Shown here: piece by piece, positions 16,750 to 26,286 of the stretch | How positions within the stretch are numbered: the stretch's first letter is position 1 | Layout of the letters: each line of letters starts with the position of its first letter | From: Gemmatimonadota bacterium | GTDB lineage: Bacteria > Gemmatimonadota > Gemmatimonadetes > Longimicrobiales > Gaopeijiaceae | DNA length: 59,211 nt | Direction of reading: 5' to 3' | NCBI GenBank assembly: GCA_007125845.1 | Contig: SLCK01000002.1 | Span: forward strand, 1 to 59,211 | The notes under the pieces: generated by a model | Seen by the model: only the letters and a program-made list of their open reading frames with translations | What the model was told of the DNA's origin: nothing | The model's database searches: none | Position numbers and translations under genes: made by a program

Positions 16750-19700
16750 CTACCGCTCGCGGCTGTAGAGCAGGTCCGCGCCGGTCTCCACCCCCGACTC
16801 GGTGCGCAGAAGCCAGTCCTCCCCGAGCTGGTAGCGCAGGCGCAGAACGTTGGTCGTGTGAAAGAGGCCTAGCCCGTAGCCCACATATAGCCGGGGCGAA
16901 AGGTAGGTCCCCACCACGAGCTGTGCCTCCTGGAGGCCCTGCCCTTCGGCCGTCTCGAGGCGTGCCTCATCGAGGCCGAGGAACCCCCGCCCCACCCGGT
17001 CTGTGATTCTCTGGGCTCCAGCCATTCCGACCGCCTCCGCGGCGCGGCCCAGCATCTCGCCATCCTCCTCTCCAGCGAGACTCGCGGGACGTCCGATCGC
17101 GAGGTAGGAGAGGATATCGGCCTCGGCCATCGACGGCTCGGAGAAGAGAACTGCGCTGGGTTCCGTGGCCGTTCCCGAGACATCCATTCCCACGAGTACG
17201 TCCCGGGCCGAGCGCGTGACCCGGATATCGAGCCCCGGGTCCTCGATCGGTCCGTCGGCGAAGATGAGCCGGCCGCGCTCGATCTGTAGCGTCTGCCGGT
17301 ACATCGTGTACTGCCCTTCCACAATCTGCAGTTCGCCACGCCCCCGAATCGGTCGTCCCGGAGCGGCGTCGACGGTGATGCTGCCGGCCAACCTACCGGT
17401 GAGCCCGAAGGCGTCAAGGAGGACTTCGTCGCCCATCGTGACCGCGACCTGGGCATACAGGGCTGCGATCGGCGCCGGCTCCTCGGGCGCCTCCTCCTCA
17501 CCTCGCACGATGACCACGTCAGGAGAGCGGAGAACCGTCCCCTCGAGGTCTCGAGGGGTGATTCGCGCCTCGGGGAGCACGGTGCTTCCCCGGACGTCGA
17601 TCCGGTCCGGCGAGAAGCTGGTCGTGAGATCCGGAGAAGCGAGCACGCGGGCGAGCGGAGTGTTGAAGACCTCGAATCGTTCCCCGCGAACCGCCACCTC
17701 CCCCGACCAGTCGCTCTCTCCCTCGGGAAGCACCAGGCGGCCTTCGAGCTCGACCGACCCGGGACCCGAGAGGGCCGTCCCGGTCAGGCTCCAGGCTGCA
17801 CCGTCGTCGCTCGTGAGTGCCAAGCCGATGCCCTCGAGCTGAACGCCCGCTGCCGCAAGGGCGCCGGTCGCATCCTCGATGAAGACGCTACCCCTCACGA
17901 GTGGAGCGCCGAACGTTCCCCCCGGAGACAGGTCTACGCGCAGGGTGCCGCCGGTCGGGGCGAAGTCGGGGAAGAGCGCGCCCGCGAGCCCTTCGTCCTC
18001 GACGGATCCGGCCACCCTACCGCTCATCTCCCAGTCCTCGAAGGCCTCGGCGAGCGCGATCCGCAGCTCACCGTCCAGCCCCTGCGTCTCGGTGAAATGC
18101 AGAGCGAATCCTGTCGCGATCGATTCCGCGTCGGCCTCGAAGCGGACCAGGAATCCATCGTAGGCTCGTTCCTCGACTTCACCCGGCTCCACGGTGTACC
18201 TGAGCAAGCCAGGAGTGCCGGTCATCTCTCCCTCCGCCAGAACGACGCCCTCCGGGTCCACGCTGGCGACCGCTTCCATCTCCAGCTCACCCTCCACCTC
18301 GATCCCGGGAATCCAGGGCGACGCGAGGGACAATGGAAAGTCACGCGCGCTCATTCGTCCACTTCCCCCCGCCTCCTCGTCCCATGTCCCTTCTATACAG
18401 AGGTTCTCCCGACCGGTGCCCTCGAGGCAGGCGCGCCCCAGCTCGACCCGCTCCGCCGCGAGGTGCAGCTGCGCAGGAGCCATGAGGGTCCAGCTTCCCT
18501 CTCCGAGGGGGAGCGTCAGCATCGCACGCTCCAGAGACCCTCTCCAACTCTCCTCCTCGAATCCGCCCCGGAAGCCGGCCTCGGCGGTCCGCTCCTCCAC
18601 GCCGCGCGCGAAGAACGACAGCGCATGCTCGGCGATCGTGCCCTCGCCCTCGACCCTGACCTCCAAAGCACGCGCTCCCGGAGCCTCCAGATCCTCCCCC
18701 ACGAAGCGCAGGCTGGACGGCCTGCGGTCGGAGAGGTCCACGTCGACGAAGCCGGTGACATGCCGTGCGCCCAGCTCGCCCAAGGCAAGCGAATCGCCCA
18801 CCAGCTCTCCGATCACGTGGGGCCGCTCGCGCTCTCCCAGCAACTCCCCCGAAGCCTGGAACGAGCCTTCCAGCCCATCGACCAAGCTGGAGAGCTCCGC
18901 AAGGTCTGGCGCGTCCACCTCCCAGCTCAGGTCCCAGCTCTCCTCCACCGATCCCTGCGCCGCCATCCTGACGCTCCCGCTCCGGGCAGCGAGGGACCGG
19001 ATCTCGATACGCTCGCCGCTGATGCCAAGCTTTCCATCGGCTGCAACCTGGACGTCTTCGATCCTGCCTTCCAGGCGGTCCAATCGGACGTCCGCTGAGA
19101 CGACCTCCCCCCTCACGCCCCCCTCCGTCAGGAGCGCGAAGTCAAAGCTCCCCGCGGGCATCTCCGGATCGTAGGCTGCGGGATCGAGTCCCTCACCGGC
19201 GATCCGCAGATTCCACTCCGGATCGGGATCCCAGGCCAGTGCGCCATCCGCCTCGATCCGTCCCCCGACAACTTCACCGACCGTCCTGAGATCGATGGAG
19301 GCGGGCGTGCCTCGTCCCGCCATGGTCCAGCGTCCGCGGGGAAGATCCTCCCCAGCCAGGACCGCATCGACCTCCACGTCGTAGGCCTCCACGGTCCCCG
19401 ACACGGCGAAGTGGCCCTCCGGGCTCGTCAAGAACGCATCGCCCTCGACGGGCCATCCGAGTCCGGTCCACCTCCCGGTGATATCGAAGGTTGGATGCTC
19501 CCCACCGAAGGTCGCCGTCCCTTCCGCCGTGAGAGCCCCTCCCGTCGCGGGAAGACGGAGCTCCAGAGCCGCGATCCGGAGCTCGTCGCCGGCGAAGCTT
19601 GCTTCAACGGCACCAGCGACTTCCCCGACCTCTTCCACCGATCCCACGACCTCCGCCCTCCCTGCAGCGCTCTCCGAATCTCCGCTGGCCTGGAGCTCGA

Positions 19701-20520
19701 CACCCGCCTCGTAGGGTTCCAGAAGCTCGTCGAGCTCGCCCAACGCGAATCTGGGTATGTGCACCTGTGCCTCCCAGGTCGGCTCCGAAAGAGCGCTCAA
19801 AACCCGGATCCGTGCCTCTGCACGGGTGGGTGCGGACAGGCTCTGCTCGATCGACAGCACTTCCAGGGAGCCGGTCACATGCCCCTCCCCGACCATCCGG
19901 GGAAGATCGGGGAGGGAGACCTCCCACTCGGTGCGGAGCTCCAATGGATAGTCGCCCGTCGGCACGACCGTTCCGGCCAACAGGGCCCGGTACCCTTCCG
20001 CCTCGAAGCGGAGCTCGGCGACCGACACGACGCCGTTCCACGTCAGCCCGGAGGCAACGATCTCGTTGGCAATGAGCTGTTCCTCTCCGGCGGGTGACAC
20101 GAGCCGCAGCTCCGAAACCCGAATGCGCTCCGCCGTCACGCTTACGGGAATCTCCACCTCCGGCAGCTCGATCGGGCCCTCCTCCGCTTCGGGTGGGTCC
20201 TCCGACTGCACGAACGTCACCCCCGCGACGTCCAGCAGGCTCACCTCGACCTCCCTGCGGGTGAGCGACCGCGGAACCCACTCGAGGTGGAGCCGCTCGA
20301 CCCGCACCCGTCCGGCCTCGGAGCGGTGCTCGATCCCGTGCAATGTGAGCGGCCCGAGCAGGCGACCCTCCACGTGCGCAACCGTTACATCATCGGGAAG
20401 CGCTCGCAGGAGAGCCCAGCTCGTTCCCCCCGGGGTTCCCACAACCCAATATGCCGTGGCCATCCCGGCCCCCAGGAGGAGCAGGGCGGTGGCGAACCCG
20501 ATCAGCAGGACCCGGAGCAT
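16750..20520 (-). CDS. tamB: TamB-like translocation/assembly module inner-membrane protein
   Basis: About 1256 residues. One N-terminal membrane helix (MLRVLLIGFATALLLLGAG) is followed by a very long region of alternating beta-strand segments, as in AsmA/TamB bridge proteins. The C-terminal DUF490 domain is clear, with GRLIFADGPIEDPGLDI and a final RLRYQLGEDWLLRTESG stretch. TamB spans the periplasm and works with TamA in outer-membrane protein insertion or lipid transport. GTG 20529 overlaps the tamA stop (GTGA) and is an alternative start; ATG 20520 begins at the membrane helix. It is 24 bases from the convergent esterase gene. Confidence 0.92.
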   Translation of the reverse strand: MLRVLLIGFATALLLLGAGMATAYWVVGTPGGTSWALLRALPDDVTVAHVEGRLLGPLTLHGIEHRSEAGRVRVERLHLEWVPRSLTRREVEVSLLDVAGVTFVQSEDPPEAEEGPIELPEVEIPVSVTAERIRVSELRLVSPAGEEQLIANEIVASGLTWNGVVSVAELRFEAEGYRALLAGTVVPTGDYPLELRTEWEVSLPDLPRMVGEGHVTGSLEVLSIEQSLSAPTRAEARIRVLSALSEPTWEAQVHIPRFALGELDELLEPYEAGVELQASGDSESAAGRAEVVGSVEEVGEVAGAVEASFAGDELRIAALELRLPATGGALTAEGTATFGGEHPTFDITGRWTGLGWPVEGDAFLTSPEGHFAVSGTVEAYDVEVDAVLAGEDLPRGRWTMAGRGTPASIDLRTVGEVVGGRIEADGALAWDPDPEWNLRIAGEGLDPAAYDPEMPAGSFDFALLTEGGVRGEVVSADVRLDRLEGRIEDVQVAADGKLGISGERIEIRSLAARSGSVRMAAQGSVEESWDLSWEVDAPDLAELSSLVDGLEGSFQASGELLGERERPHVIGELVGDSLALGELGARHVTGFVDVDLSDRRPSSLRFVGEDLEAPGARALEVRVEGEGTIAEHALSFFARGVEERTAEAGFRGGFEEESWRGSLERAMLTLPLGEGSWTLMAPAQLHLAAERVELGRACLEGTGRENLCIEGTWDEEAGGSGRMSARDFPLSLASPWIPGIEVEGELEMEAVASVDPEGVVLAEGEMTGTPGLLRYTVEPGEVEERAYDGFLVRFEADAESIATGFALHFTETQGLDGELRIALAEAFEDWEMSGRVAGSVEDEGLAGALFPDFAPTGGTLRVDLSPGGTFGAPLVRGSVFIEDATGALAAAGVQLEGIGLALTSDDGAAWSLTGTALSGPGSVELEGRLVLPEGESDWSGEVAVRGERFEVFNTPLARVLASPDLTTSFSPDRIDVRGSTVLPEARITPRDLEGTVLRSPDVVIVRGEEEAPEEPAPIAALYAQVAVTMGDEVLLDAFGLTGRLAGSITVDAAPGRPIRGRGELQIVEGQYTMYRQTLQIERGRLIFADGPIEDPGLDIRVTRSARDVLVGMDVSGTATEPSAVLFSEPSMAEADILSYLAIGRPASLAGEEDGEMLGRAAEAVGMAGAQRITDRVGRGFLGLDEARLETAEGQGLQEAQLVVGTYLSPRLYVGYGLGLFHTTNVLRLRYQLGEDWLLRTESGVETGADLLYSRER

Positions 20521-20525
20521 GGTCT

Positions 20526-22286
20526 TCACAGGTCGGGTCCGAACATGACGTGGAGGCGCAGCGGAAGACCGGATCGGCTCACGGCCGCCGCTACGTCGAC
20601 CCGCACGAGACCGATCGGCGACACCCACCGTCCTCCGATTCCGGCTCCCTGCTCGAGCCGGTCGTCGAGGCGGGTCATCGCGTTGCCCACGTCGTAGAAG
20701 ACGGCCATCCCCCACTGTTCGCCCAGCAGATGCTCGTACTCGACGCTGGCAGTCACGAGGTGGCGGCCTCCGATCGCATGGCCCTCCTCGTCCATCGGAC
20801 CGATGGATCGGTAGCCGAACCCCCGCACGCTGCGGTCCCCTCCGGCGAAGTAACGGATGTTGGCCGGAAGCTGGGAGAAATCGTCGATCAGGCTCCCTCC
20901 GACCTCCGCTCTCACAAGGGTGCGCCCGGAGCTTCCGACAGGACGGATCACCTTCGCCCGAAGAGTGCTTTGCAGGAAGCTCACATCCGAGCCGAGGGCG
21001 GAATCGCTCCCCCGCACCTCGAGCGAGAGGCGATGCCCGCGGGACGGGTAGATCGGGTTGTCCGAGCGGGTCCGGTTCCACTCCGCGCCGGGAAGCACGA
21101 CGGTGCTGAAGGTCCGCACGCCGCCCACCTCGAACTCAGAACGCAGGACGTTGACGTACAGCGACTCGCGCCAGCCCCAGCGGTCCCGGGTCAGGCTCGC
21201 TCCCAGGAGAAAGGTCCGGTCCCGGTGAGTTGCGGGATCGTCCTGTCGGAACCCGGTGGTGAAGGCGATCTCATTGCCCTGCCCGCCGTACGGGATCGTG
21301 TACCTCAAGCTGGCGGTGCGACGGATGAGCGAGCCCTGCAGCTCTCCGAAAAGGCGGTGCCCTCGGTCATTGAGCCGACGGTTCTCCCACGACAGAGTTC
21401 CTCTGGGGCCGGTGTCCGTACCGTACCCGGCCCCGATGTCGTAACGGCTCCGGGGGCGCGGCTGGAGGGTAACGACGATGGGCACCTCGAGGTTCTCCGC
21501 TTCACCGTCACGCACATCCACGTCTACCGACCGGAAGAAATCCGTGCTGGTGAGCCCATTCTGGAGCTCGAGGAGAAGCGAGCTGTGGAAGGGCTCTCCT
21601 TTCCGGAAGGGCACGAAAGTCTGCAGGAGGTCCTCGCTGAACTCGTCCTGTTCGAAGCGAACGGGACCGAAGCGGTAGCGCTCTCCGGTCTCGAGATGAA
21701 GGAAGACTCGGGCGGCGTTCGTCTCGAGGTCGACCGGCACCTCTCTCCGCGTGAAATGGGCGTCGAAGTAGCCTCTCCTGTCCGCGATCGACTCGAGTCG
21801 AAGTCGGCCCTGCTCGTAGACGTCGTGACGCAGGGCGCTTCCCTCCCGCAGGGGAAAGTCACGGACCGCCTCCACGAACGATGCGTCGTCGGCCCCGGGC
21901 CCCGACACCCGGACCTCGACTTCTTCCATCCTGACCAGGGGGCCGGGATCGATCGCGTACCGCGCCTCCCATCCCCCTTCCCCTTCGAGCAGCTCGGCCT
22001 CGATCTCGGGCTGGTAGTGCCCGAAGGGCTGCAGTGCCGACCGGATCTCCTCCTCGGCCGCCCGGTGCAACCGGCGCAAGCCGGTTTCGGTGTGTGCGTT
22101 GTCCCGTCTTTGGTAGATGGTGAGAAGGGCGAGCACGTTGCCCCGAAGCTCCCCAGAAACGCCCTCGACGTTGACCGTGACACGCACATCGCTCCCTACC
22201 CGCGCGTCGTCCGCCCAGGCCGGAGCCGGGAGAACGGAAGCGAGCATGCAGAAGGCGAACCCGAGCAGTCGCGGATTGACGGTCAC
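20526..22286 (-). CDS. tamA: TamA-like Omp85 outer-membrane protein
   Basis: An Omp85-family protein of about 586 residues. A signal peptide (cut near AWADD) precedes three POTRA-like domains (about 30-270, including FGPVRFEQ and DFFRSVDVDV) and a C-terminal 16-strand-type barrel (about 280-586) ending in RLHVMFGPDL. Length and POTRA number fit TamA better than BamA. It is translationally coupled to tamB. GTG 22286 has AGGTG 7 bases upstream; GTG 22295 is an alternative. A TATATA box at 22412-22417, read leftward, is a possible -10 element in the divergent gap 22287-22552. Confidence 0.92.
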   Translation of the reverse strand: MTVNPRLLGFAFCMLASVLPAPAWADDARVGSDVRVTVNVEGVSGELRGNVLALLTIYQRRDNAHTETGLRRLHRAAEEEIRSALQPFGHYQPEIEAELLEGEGGWEARYAIDPGPLVRMEEVEVRVSGPGADDASFVEAVRDFPLREGSALRHDVYEQGRLRLESIADRRGYFDAHFTRREVPVDLETNAARVFLHLETGERYRFGPVRFEQDEFSEDLLQTFVPFRKGEPFHSSLLLELQNGLTSTDFFRSVDVDVRDGEAENLEVPIVVTLQPRPRSRYDIGAGYGTDTGPRGTLSWENRRLNDRGHRLFGELQGSLIRRTASLRYTIPYGGQGNEIAFTTGFRQDDPATHRDRTFLLGASLTRDRWGWRESLYVNVLRSEFEVGGVRTFSTVVLPGAEWNRTRSDNPIYPSRGHRLSLEVRGSDSALGSDVSFLQSTLRAKVIRPVGSSGRTLVRAEVGGSLIDDFSQLPANIRYFAGGDRSVRGFGYRSIGPMDEEGHAIGGRHLVTASVEYEHLLGEQWGMAVFYDVGNAMTRLDDRLEQGAGIGGRWVSPIGLVRVDVAAAVSRSGLPLRLHVMFGPDL

Positions 22287-22552
22287 GGAGTGCACCTGAC
22301 GTTGCTGGGGTGTCCCGCGGCGCCCCAGACCTTCGCCGGGACGCCACTTGGACGCGAAACGCGTGGACGGGAAGCGCGAGCACGCTCCGATCTGTCGCGA
22401 GGACCAAGGGTTATATAGCCTTCCGAGCCCTCCAGTGTTTCATTTCCAGTGTGGTGACAGCTGCGCGGCCGCATGGTGGCTCCCTGGCAAACGGTGCACC
22501 GCGGTTGGTCCGCCCGGATACTTCGAGGTGAGTTGGAGAGGGAGGTAGCAAC

Positions 22553-22930
22553 ATGAGGCAAGTGCGATTCGAGATCGGGGACACCTTGCTCCACGCGGAG
22601 CTCCTCGATACCCCCACGGGCGACGCGATCTGGGGGGCGCTCCCGATCGAGGCTGCTGCCGCCACCTGGGGTGAGGAGGTCTACTTCCGCACCAAAGTAC
22701 GGAAACCCCTGGAGCCCGATGCCCGCGCCGTCGTCGAGGCGGGTGAGATCGCCTACTGGCCCGACGGATCGGCCATTGCGATCGGATTCGGGGAAACCCC
22801 GATCTCGGCGCCGGGGGAGATTCGCCTGGCCTCCCCGTGCAACATCTGGGCGAGCGCTGTCGAGGACGTGCGGTTGCTGAGCGAAGTGGCCCCGGGGGAC
22901 AGGGTGAGGGTCACCCGGGTCGGGGACTAA
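22553..22930 (+). CDS. Cyclophilin-like fold protein (TM1367 type)
   Basis: A 125-residue single-domain protein. It resembles the cyclophilin-like family represented by TM1367: [17 protein letters not shown], then WGEEVYFRT, then [17 protein letters not shown] and final strands ending [11 protein letters not shown]. These lack the catalytic arginine pattern of true prolyl isomerases, and their function is unknown. It has a good ribosome binding site (GGGAGG 8 bases before ATG). It is divergent from tamA, and its stop is only 4 bases from that of the convergent amidohydrolase gene. Confidence 0.8.
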   Translation: MRQVRFEIGDTLLHAELLDTPTGDAIWGALPIEAAAATWGEEVYFRTKVRKPLEPDARAVVEAGEIAYWPDGSAIAIGFGETPISAPGEIRLASPCNIWASAVEDVRLLSEVAPGDRVRVTRVGD

Positions 22931-22934
22931 AAAG

Positions 22935-24224
22935 TTAGCGTACCTGGTTTCCCGCCGTCCAAACGCTGTGGATCTCCCGGGTGTTGAGGATGTCCTCCCG
23001 GGGGTCCGCGTCCAGCACAACGAAGTCGCCCCATACGCCGGGCTCGACCGTGCCCAGGATTCCCTCGAGCCCGATGCAGCGAGCCGCCTCGCCCGTCGAG
23101 GAAACGAGGACGGCCTCCGGGCTCATCCCCCCGTCGACCATCATTTCCATCTCGACGTGCTCGAAGTAGCCCTGAAAGCGGCCCGGCGGACCGCTGTCCG
23201 TCCCCATCGCGATCCCTACTCCCGCCTCGTGCAGACGGACCATGTTGTCCAGCGCCAGGGGAAGCTGGTCCCGCCAGTACTGAGCGCTCTCGCTCTCGGC
23301 CTGGGCCTGGCGCTGCGGAGTGAGGAACTCGTCCAGGTGGTCCGGTGCCGAGCGCTCCAGGAAGAACGGATCGTCGAAAAAGTCCGGCCGCTCGGCGTAG
23401 ACGAAGGTCGAGAGCTCCCGGGTCAGAGTGGGTACGAGGCAGACATCTCTCGCCAACATCTCCTCGATGAGGTGATCATCGACCGGCAGGTCCCGCACGC
23501 TGTGGCCGAGCAGGCTCACCCCCGCCTCCAGCACCCCTCTCGCGTCTTCGAGCTCCTCGATGTGAATCGCCACCGGCATCATCCGCTCCCGGGCGGCGGC
23601 GATTACGGCCGGATAGGTGTCGCGGCCCCCGCCAGCGTTTACGTGCATCTTCACCCAATCCGCACCCATCTCGATCACCCGCTCCACCTCGGATTCGGCC
23701 TCCGCGGGGGCGGACGGCGACAGGCTTGGTCCGGACACGAAGAGGCGAGCGCGTCCGAGGTCCGGGCTCCAGCGCTCTTCGCGGGGCGCCTCTGCCTCGT
23801 CACCGAGGCTGAGCACGGTGGTCACACCATAGTGTGCGTAGATCTCGAGCTGCTCGCCGATGTCGGAGCGATCGCCCCCCGGATTCACGTGCCCGTGGGC
23901 ATTGATGAACCCGGGAAGGAGAAAGCGCCCATCGAGCTCGATGACCTCGGCGTCGGGAGGCGGACTCACGTCCCCTGCCATTCCAACCTCGCTGATCACC
24001 CCTCCCCTCACGACCACCACACCGTCCTCGATGAGCGGCGCCCCGGTGCCGTCGAAGATTCGGGCGCCGACGAACGCCTTGACCGCGTCCCGGCCATCCG
24101 GTGCGGAAGCGTCGGTGGCGGACGGGGCGGCCGTGCCCGCAGGCGGCTCCCCCTCGGCCTGGCCATCGTCGGCGCAGGCGGCGGCGAATAGGAGGAATAC
24201 AGCTGCCAGGAGTCGCGTGTGCAT
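22935..24224 (-). CDS. Lipoprotein amidohydrolase (imidazolonepropionase-like)
   Basis: A 429-residue exported metal-dependent amidohydrolase. It has a lipoprotein leader with Cys in FAAACAD and a low-complexity linker, then the composite beta-sandwich/TIM-barrel: LLPGFINAHGHVNPGG holds the HxH zinc motif, KMHVNAGGG the possible bridging residue region, VAIHIEE and LLGHSV further His ligands, and MGTDSGPPG the catalytic Asp. It belongs to the group acting on cyclic amides or peptides; the substrate is unknown. ATG 24224 starts directly at the leader; ATG 24236 is an alternative. No strong ribosome binding site was seen. Confidence 0.87.
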   Translation of the reverse strand: MHTRLLAAVFLLFAAACADDGQAEGEPPAGTAAPSATDASAPDGRDAVKAFVGARIFDGTGAPLIEDGVVVVRGGVISEVGMAGDVSPPPDAEVIELDGRFLLPGFINAHGHVNPGGDRSDIGEQLEIYAHYGVTTVLSLGDEAEAPREERWSPDLGRARLFVSGPSLSPSAPAEAESEVERVIEMGADWVKMHVNAGGGRDTYPAVIAAARERMMPVAIHIEELEDARGVLEAGVSLLGHSVRDLPVDDHLIEEMLARDVCLVPTLTRELSTFVYAERPDFFDDPFFLERSAPDHLDEFLTPQRQAQAESESAQYWRDQLPLALDNMVRLHEAGVGIAMGTDSGPPGRFQGYFEHVEMEMMVDGGMSPEAVLVSSTGEAARCIGLEGILGTVEPGVWGDFVVLDADPREDILNTREIHSVWTAGNQVR

Positions 24225-24541
24225 GACGGTACCCATGGAATGGAATTGAGGGGCCTTCGGGCTTCCCGACCTTCTCCAACGTCGAGAGAACATCGCGCCG
24301 GGGAAGCGTCCGGCATTTCTAGCCGGAACGCACCCCAAAATGGGGCCCGGGACGGTCCAGGGCCAGTCGGGCCGGTTGGACGTGCAGCAGGTCCGGCCTC
24401 CCCTCGGACCGCAGGAGCAAGGGTACGCGCCCCAACCCCCGCCCTCGGAACGAACGTCCTTTCCGAGTTTAGTCCCACGTTGTGGCACGTGTTCGAAAAT
24501 CGGCAGTGCCGTAACGTGAGTCCAGACCAAGGGTGGTTCGA
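24225..24541. other. 317-base divergent intergenic region
   Basis: This gap separates the leftward amidohydrolase gene from the rightward coiled-coil lipoprotein gene and must hold both promoters. I see no confident -35/-10 pair, no RNA gene and no repeat. A TGGCACG string at 24484-24490 resembles half of a sigma-54 site but lacks the TTGC half. Confidence 0.5.
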
Positions 24542-25108
24542 ATGAAGATCGGCAAGACGTTGATGACCCTGGCCCTCGTCGGCGTAACCAGCGTGACCGG
24601 TTGTGAGGGGGAGGGTGACACGGACCAACCCTCGCCGGACGCGGCGGCACAACAGGCGCCGGCTCCGGGGCAGGACATGGACCCGGAGACGATGGAGCTG
24701 ATGATGGAGGCGCAAGAGCTCGATCAGCAGCTCGCCCCGATCCAGCAGGAGGCAATGCAGGACGAGGATCTCGCGGCGCAGCTCCAGGCACTCCAGGAAC
24801 TGATTCAAACCGCGATGCGCGAGGAGGACCCGGAGCTCATGGGCCGGATGGAGCAACTCGAAGAGGAGTTCATGGCCGCCCAGGAAGCCGGGGACCAGGA
24901 GCGAGTGCAGGAGATCGGGATGGCCGCACAGCAGATCCAGATGGAGTTTCAGGCTTTGCAGCAGAGGGTCCTCGACCGCCCTGACATTCAGGAGCCCATT
25001 GACGCCTTCGAGGCCGCTCAGCGGGAGCGCATGATCGAGATCGACCCGGAGGCGGGCGACATCATCGATCGGATCGACGAGATCCTGGCTCAGCTCGACC
25101 TGCAGTGA
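24542..25108 (+). CDS. Gln/Glu/Met-rich coiled-coil lipoprotein
   Basis: A 188-residue predicted lipoprotein with leader and lipobox VTGC (Cys near residue 20), a short Pro/Ala-rich linker, then about 140 residues of continuous amphipathic helix. The helix has many Gln, Glu and Met, heptad-like spacing and no prolines except near the end, suggesting a long coiled coil or helical hairpin in the periplasm. I do not recognise the family. It ends in a GTGA overlap with the M20 peptidase gene, so the two are co-translated. Confidence 0.72.
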   Translation: MKIGKTLMTLALVGVTSVTGCEGEGDTDQPSPDAAAQQAPAPGQDMDPETMELMMEAQELDQQLAPIQQEAMQDEDLAAQLQALQELIQTAMREEDPELMGRMEQLEEEFMAAQEAGDQERVQEIGMAAQQIQMEFQALQQRVLDRPDIQEPIDAFEAAQRERMIEIDPEAGDIIDRIDEILAQLDLQ

Positions 25109-26271
25109 CCCCGCGCGAGGGGGACCCGGTCGCGCTGACCCGGGCCCTCGTCGCGATTCCATCGGTCAACCCGGATCTCGAACCCGGGGGCGCCGGGGAG
25201 CGTGAAATCGGCGAGTGGTGTGCCGAGCTCCTCCGGGACTGGGGCTTCGGCGTCTCCCTCTCCGAGACGGCCCCAGGGCGCACGAATGTCATCGCGCGCC
25301 TTGGGGATGCGGGCCCGACCCTCCTCCTTCAGGGGCACCTCGACACCGTGGGAGTGGAAGGTATGGAGGGAGACCCCTTCGACCCGCGGATCGTGGGCGG
25401 TCGCATCCATGGGCGGGGCTCGTGCGACATGAAGGCAGGGCTCGCCGCGACCCTCGCGATGGCCCGCCGGGTCGCCCGGGAGCCCCCTTCCCGGGGCGAG
25501 CTCGTCGTCGCCTTCACCTCCGACGAAGAGTATGCGAGCATAGGTCTCCAACACCTCCTCGATGGAGGTCTCACCGCAGACGCCGCGATCGTCTGCGAAC
25601 CCACCTCGTTGGCCCTGCTACCCGCCAACAAGGGGTTCGCTTGGTTCGAGCTGCTCTTCCGGGGGCGTGCCGCACATGGATCCCGTCCCGACCTCGGGGT
25701 CGACGCGATCCGACACGCGGGGCGTTTTCTCTCGGCCCTCGATTCCCTGGAGTCCGACCTCCTCGCAAGGAAGCCTCATGCCCTTTTGGGGCACGCCTCA
25801 CTGCACGCCGGGACGATCTCCGGTGGGACCGCCCCTCCCGTCTACCCCGCCGAGTGCCGGCTCACCATGGAGCGCCGCCTCCTGCCGGGCGAGGAACTCC
25901 CCGACGTCGAGGCGGAGTTGCGGGAGGCCGTGGAGCGCGCCGGCCGCGGAGCAAGCGACTGGTCCGTCGAGCTCTCCCGAGGGCTCACCCGGAAGGCTTC
26001 CGAGATCGACCCTTCCCACCCGCTTGTGGAGCGTCTTCTCAAGGCGATTGACTCCGAAGGAGTCCCCCCGCGAGTCGAGGGAATGACCGCCTGGGTCGAG
26101 ACCGCATTCCTGACGGAGTCCGGGATCCCCGCCGTCTGCTTCGGTCCCGGCTCCCTCGCGCAGGCACACACCGCCGAGGAGTGGGTCGAGATCTCCGAAA
26201 TCGAGGCCGCCGCACGGATCCTCGAGGCATTTACCCGTGAGTTCCTGGCTACCGGGCTCGAACAGGGCTGA
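25105..26271 (+). CDS. M20 family metallopeptidase (ArgE/DapE type)
   Basis: A 388-residue zinc hydrolase, probably cytoplasmic (no signal peptide). The catalytic-domain motifs are in order: LLQGHLDTVG (metal His, Asp), GRGSCDMKAG (bridging Asp), TSDEEYAS (general base Glu-Glu type), a lid/dimerisation domain starting near FRGRAAHGSRP, and the last metal His in AQAHTAEEWV. It is likely an acyl-amino-acid or peptide deacylase; the exact substrate cannot be read. GTG 25105 overlaps the stop of the coiled-coil lipoprotein gene. Confidence 0.88.
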   Translation: MTPREGDPVALTRALVAIPSVNPDLEPGGAGEREIGEWCAELLRDWGFGVSLSETAPGRTNVIARLGDAGPTLLLQGHLDTVGVEGMEGDPFDPRIVGGRIHGRGSCDMKAGLAATLAMARRVAREPPSRGELVVAFTSDEEYASIGLQHLLDGGLTADAAIVCEPTSLALLPANKGFAWFELLFRGRAAHGSRPDLGVDAIRHAGRFLSALDSLESDLLARKPHALLGHASLHAGTISGGTAPPVYPAECRLTMERRLLPGEELPDVEAELREAVERAGRGASDWSVELSRGLTRKASEIDPSHPLVERLLKAIDSEGVPPRVEGMTAWVETAFLTESGIPAVCFGPGSLAQAHTAEEWVEISEIEAAARILEAFTREFLATGLEQG

Positions 26272-26286
26272 ACCTGCCGAACACAG

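Noticed and set aside
20521..21081. An N-terminal extension of the tamB frame into tamA
   Set aside because: The extra residues read as shadow sequence of tamA (Arg/Pro-rich). A membrane helix right after ATG 20520 and the GTGA junction mark the real start.
20451..22418. A 655-codon plus-strand frame opposite tamA
   Set aside because: The composition is typical of an antisense shadow, while the minus strand carries a full Omp85 protein with signal peptide and POTRA domains.
24484..24500. A sigma-54 promoter-like TGGCACG string
   Set aside because: The required TTGC element at the correct distance is missing.
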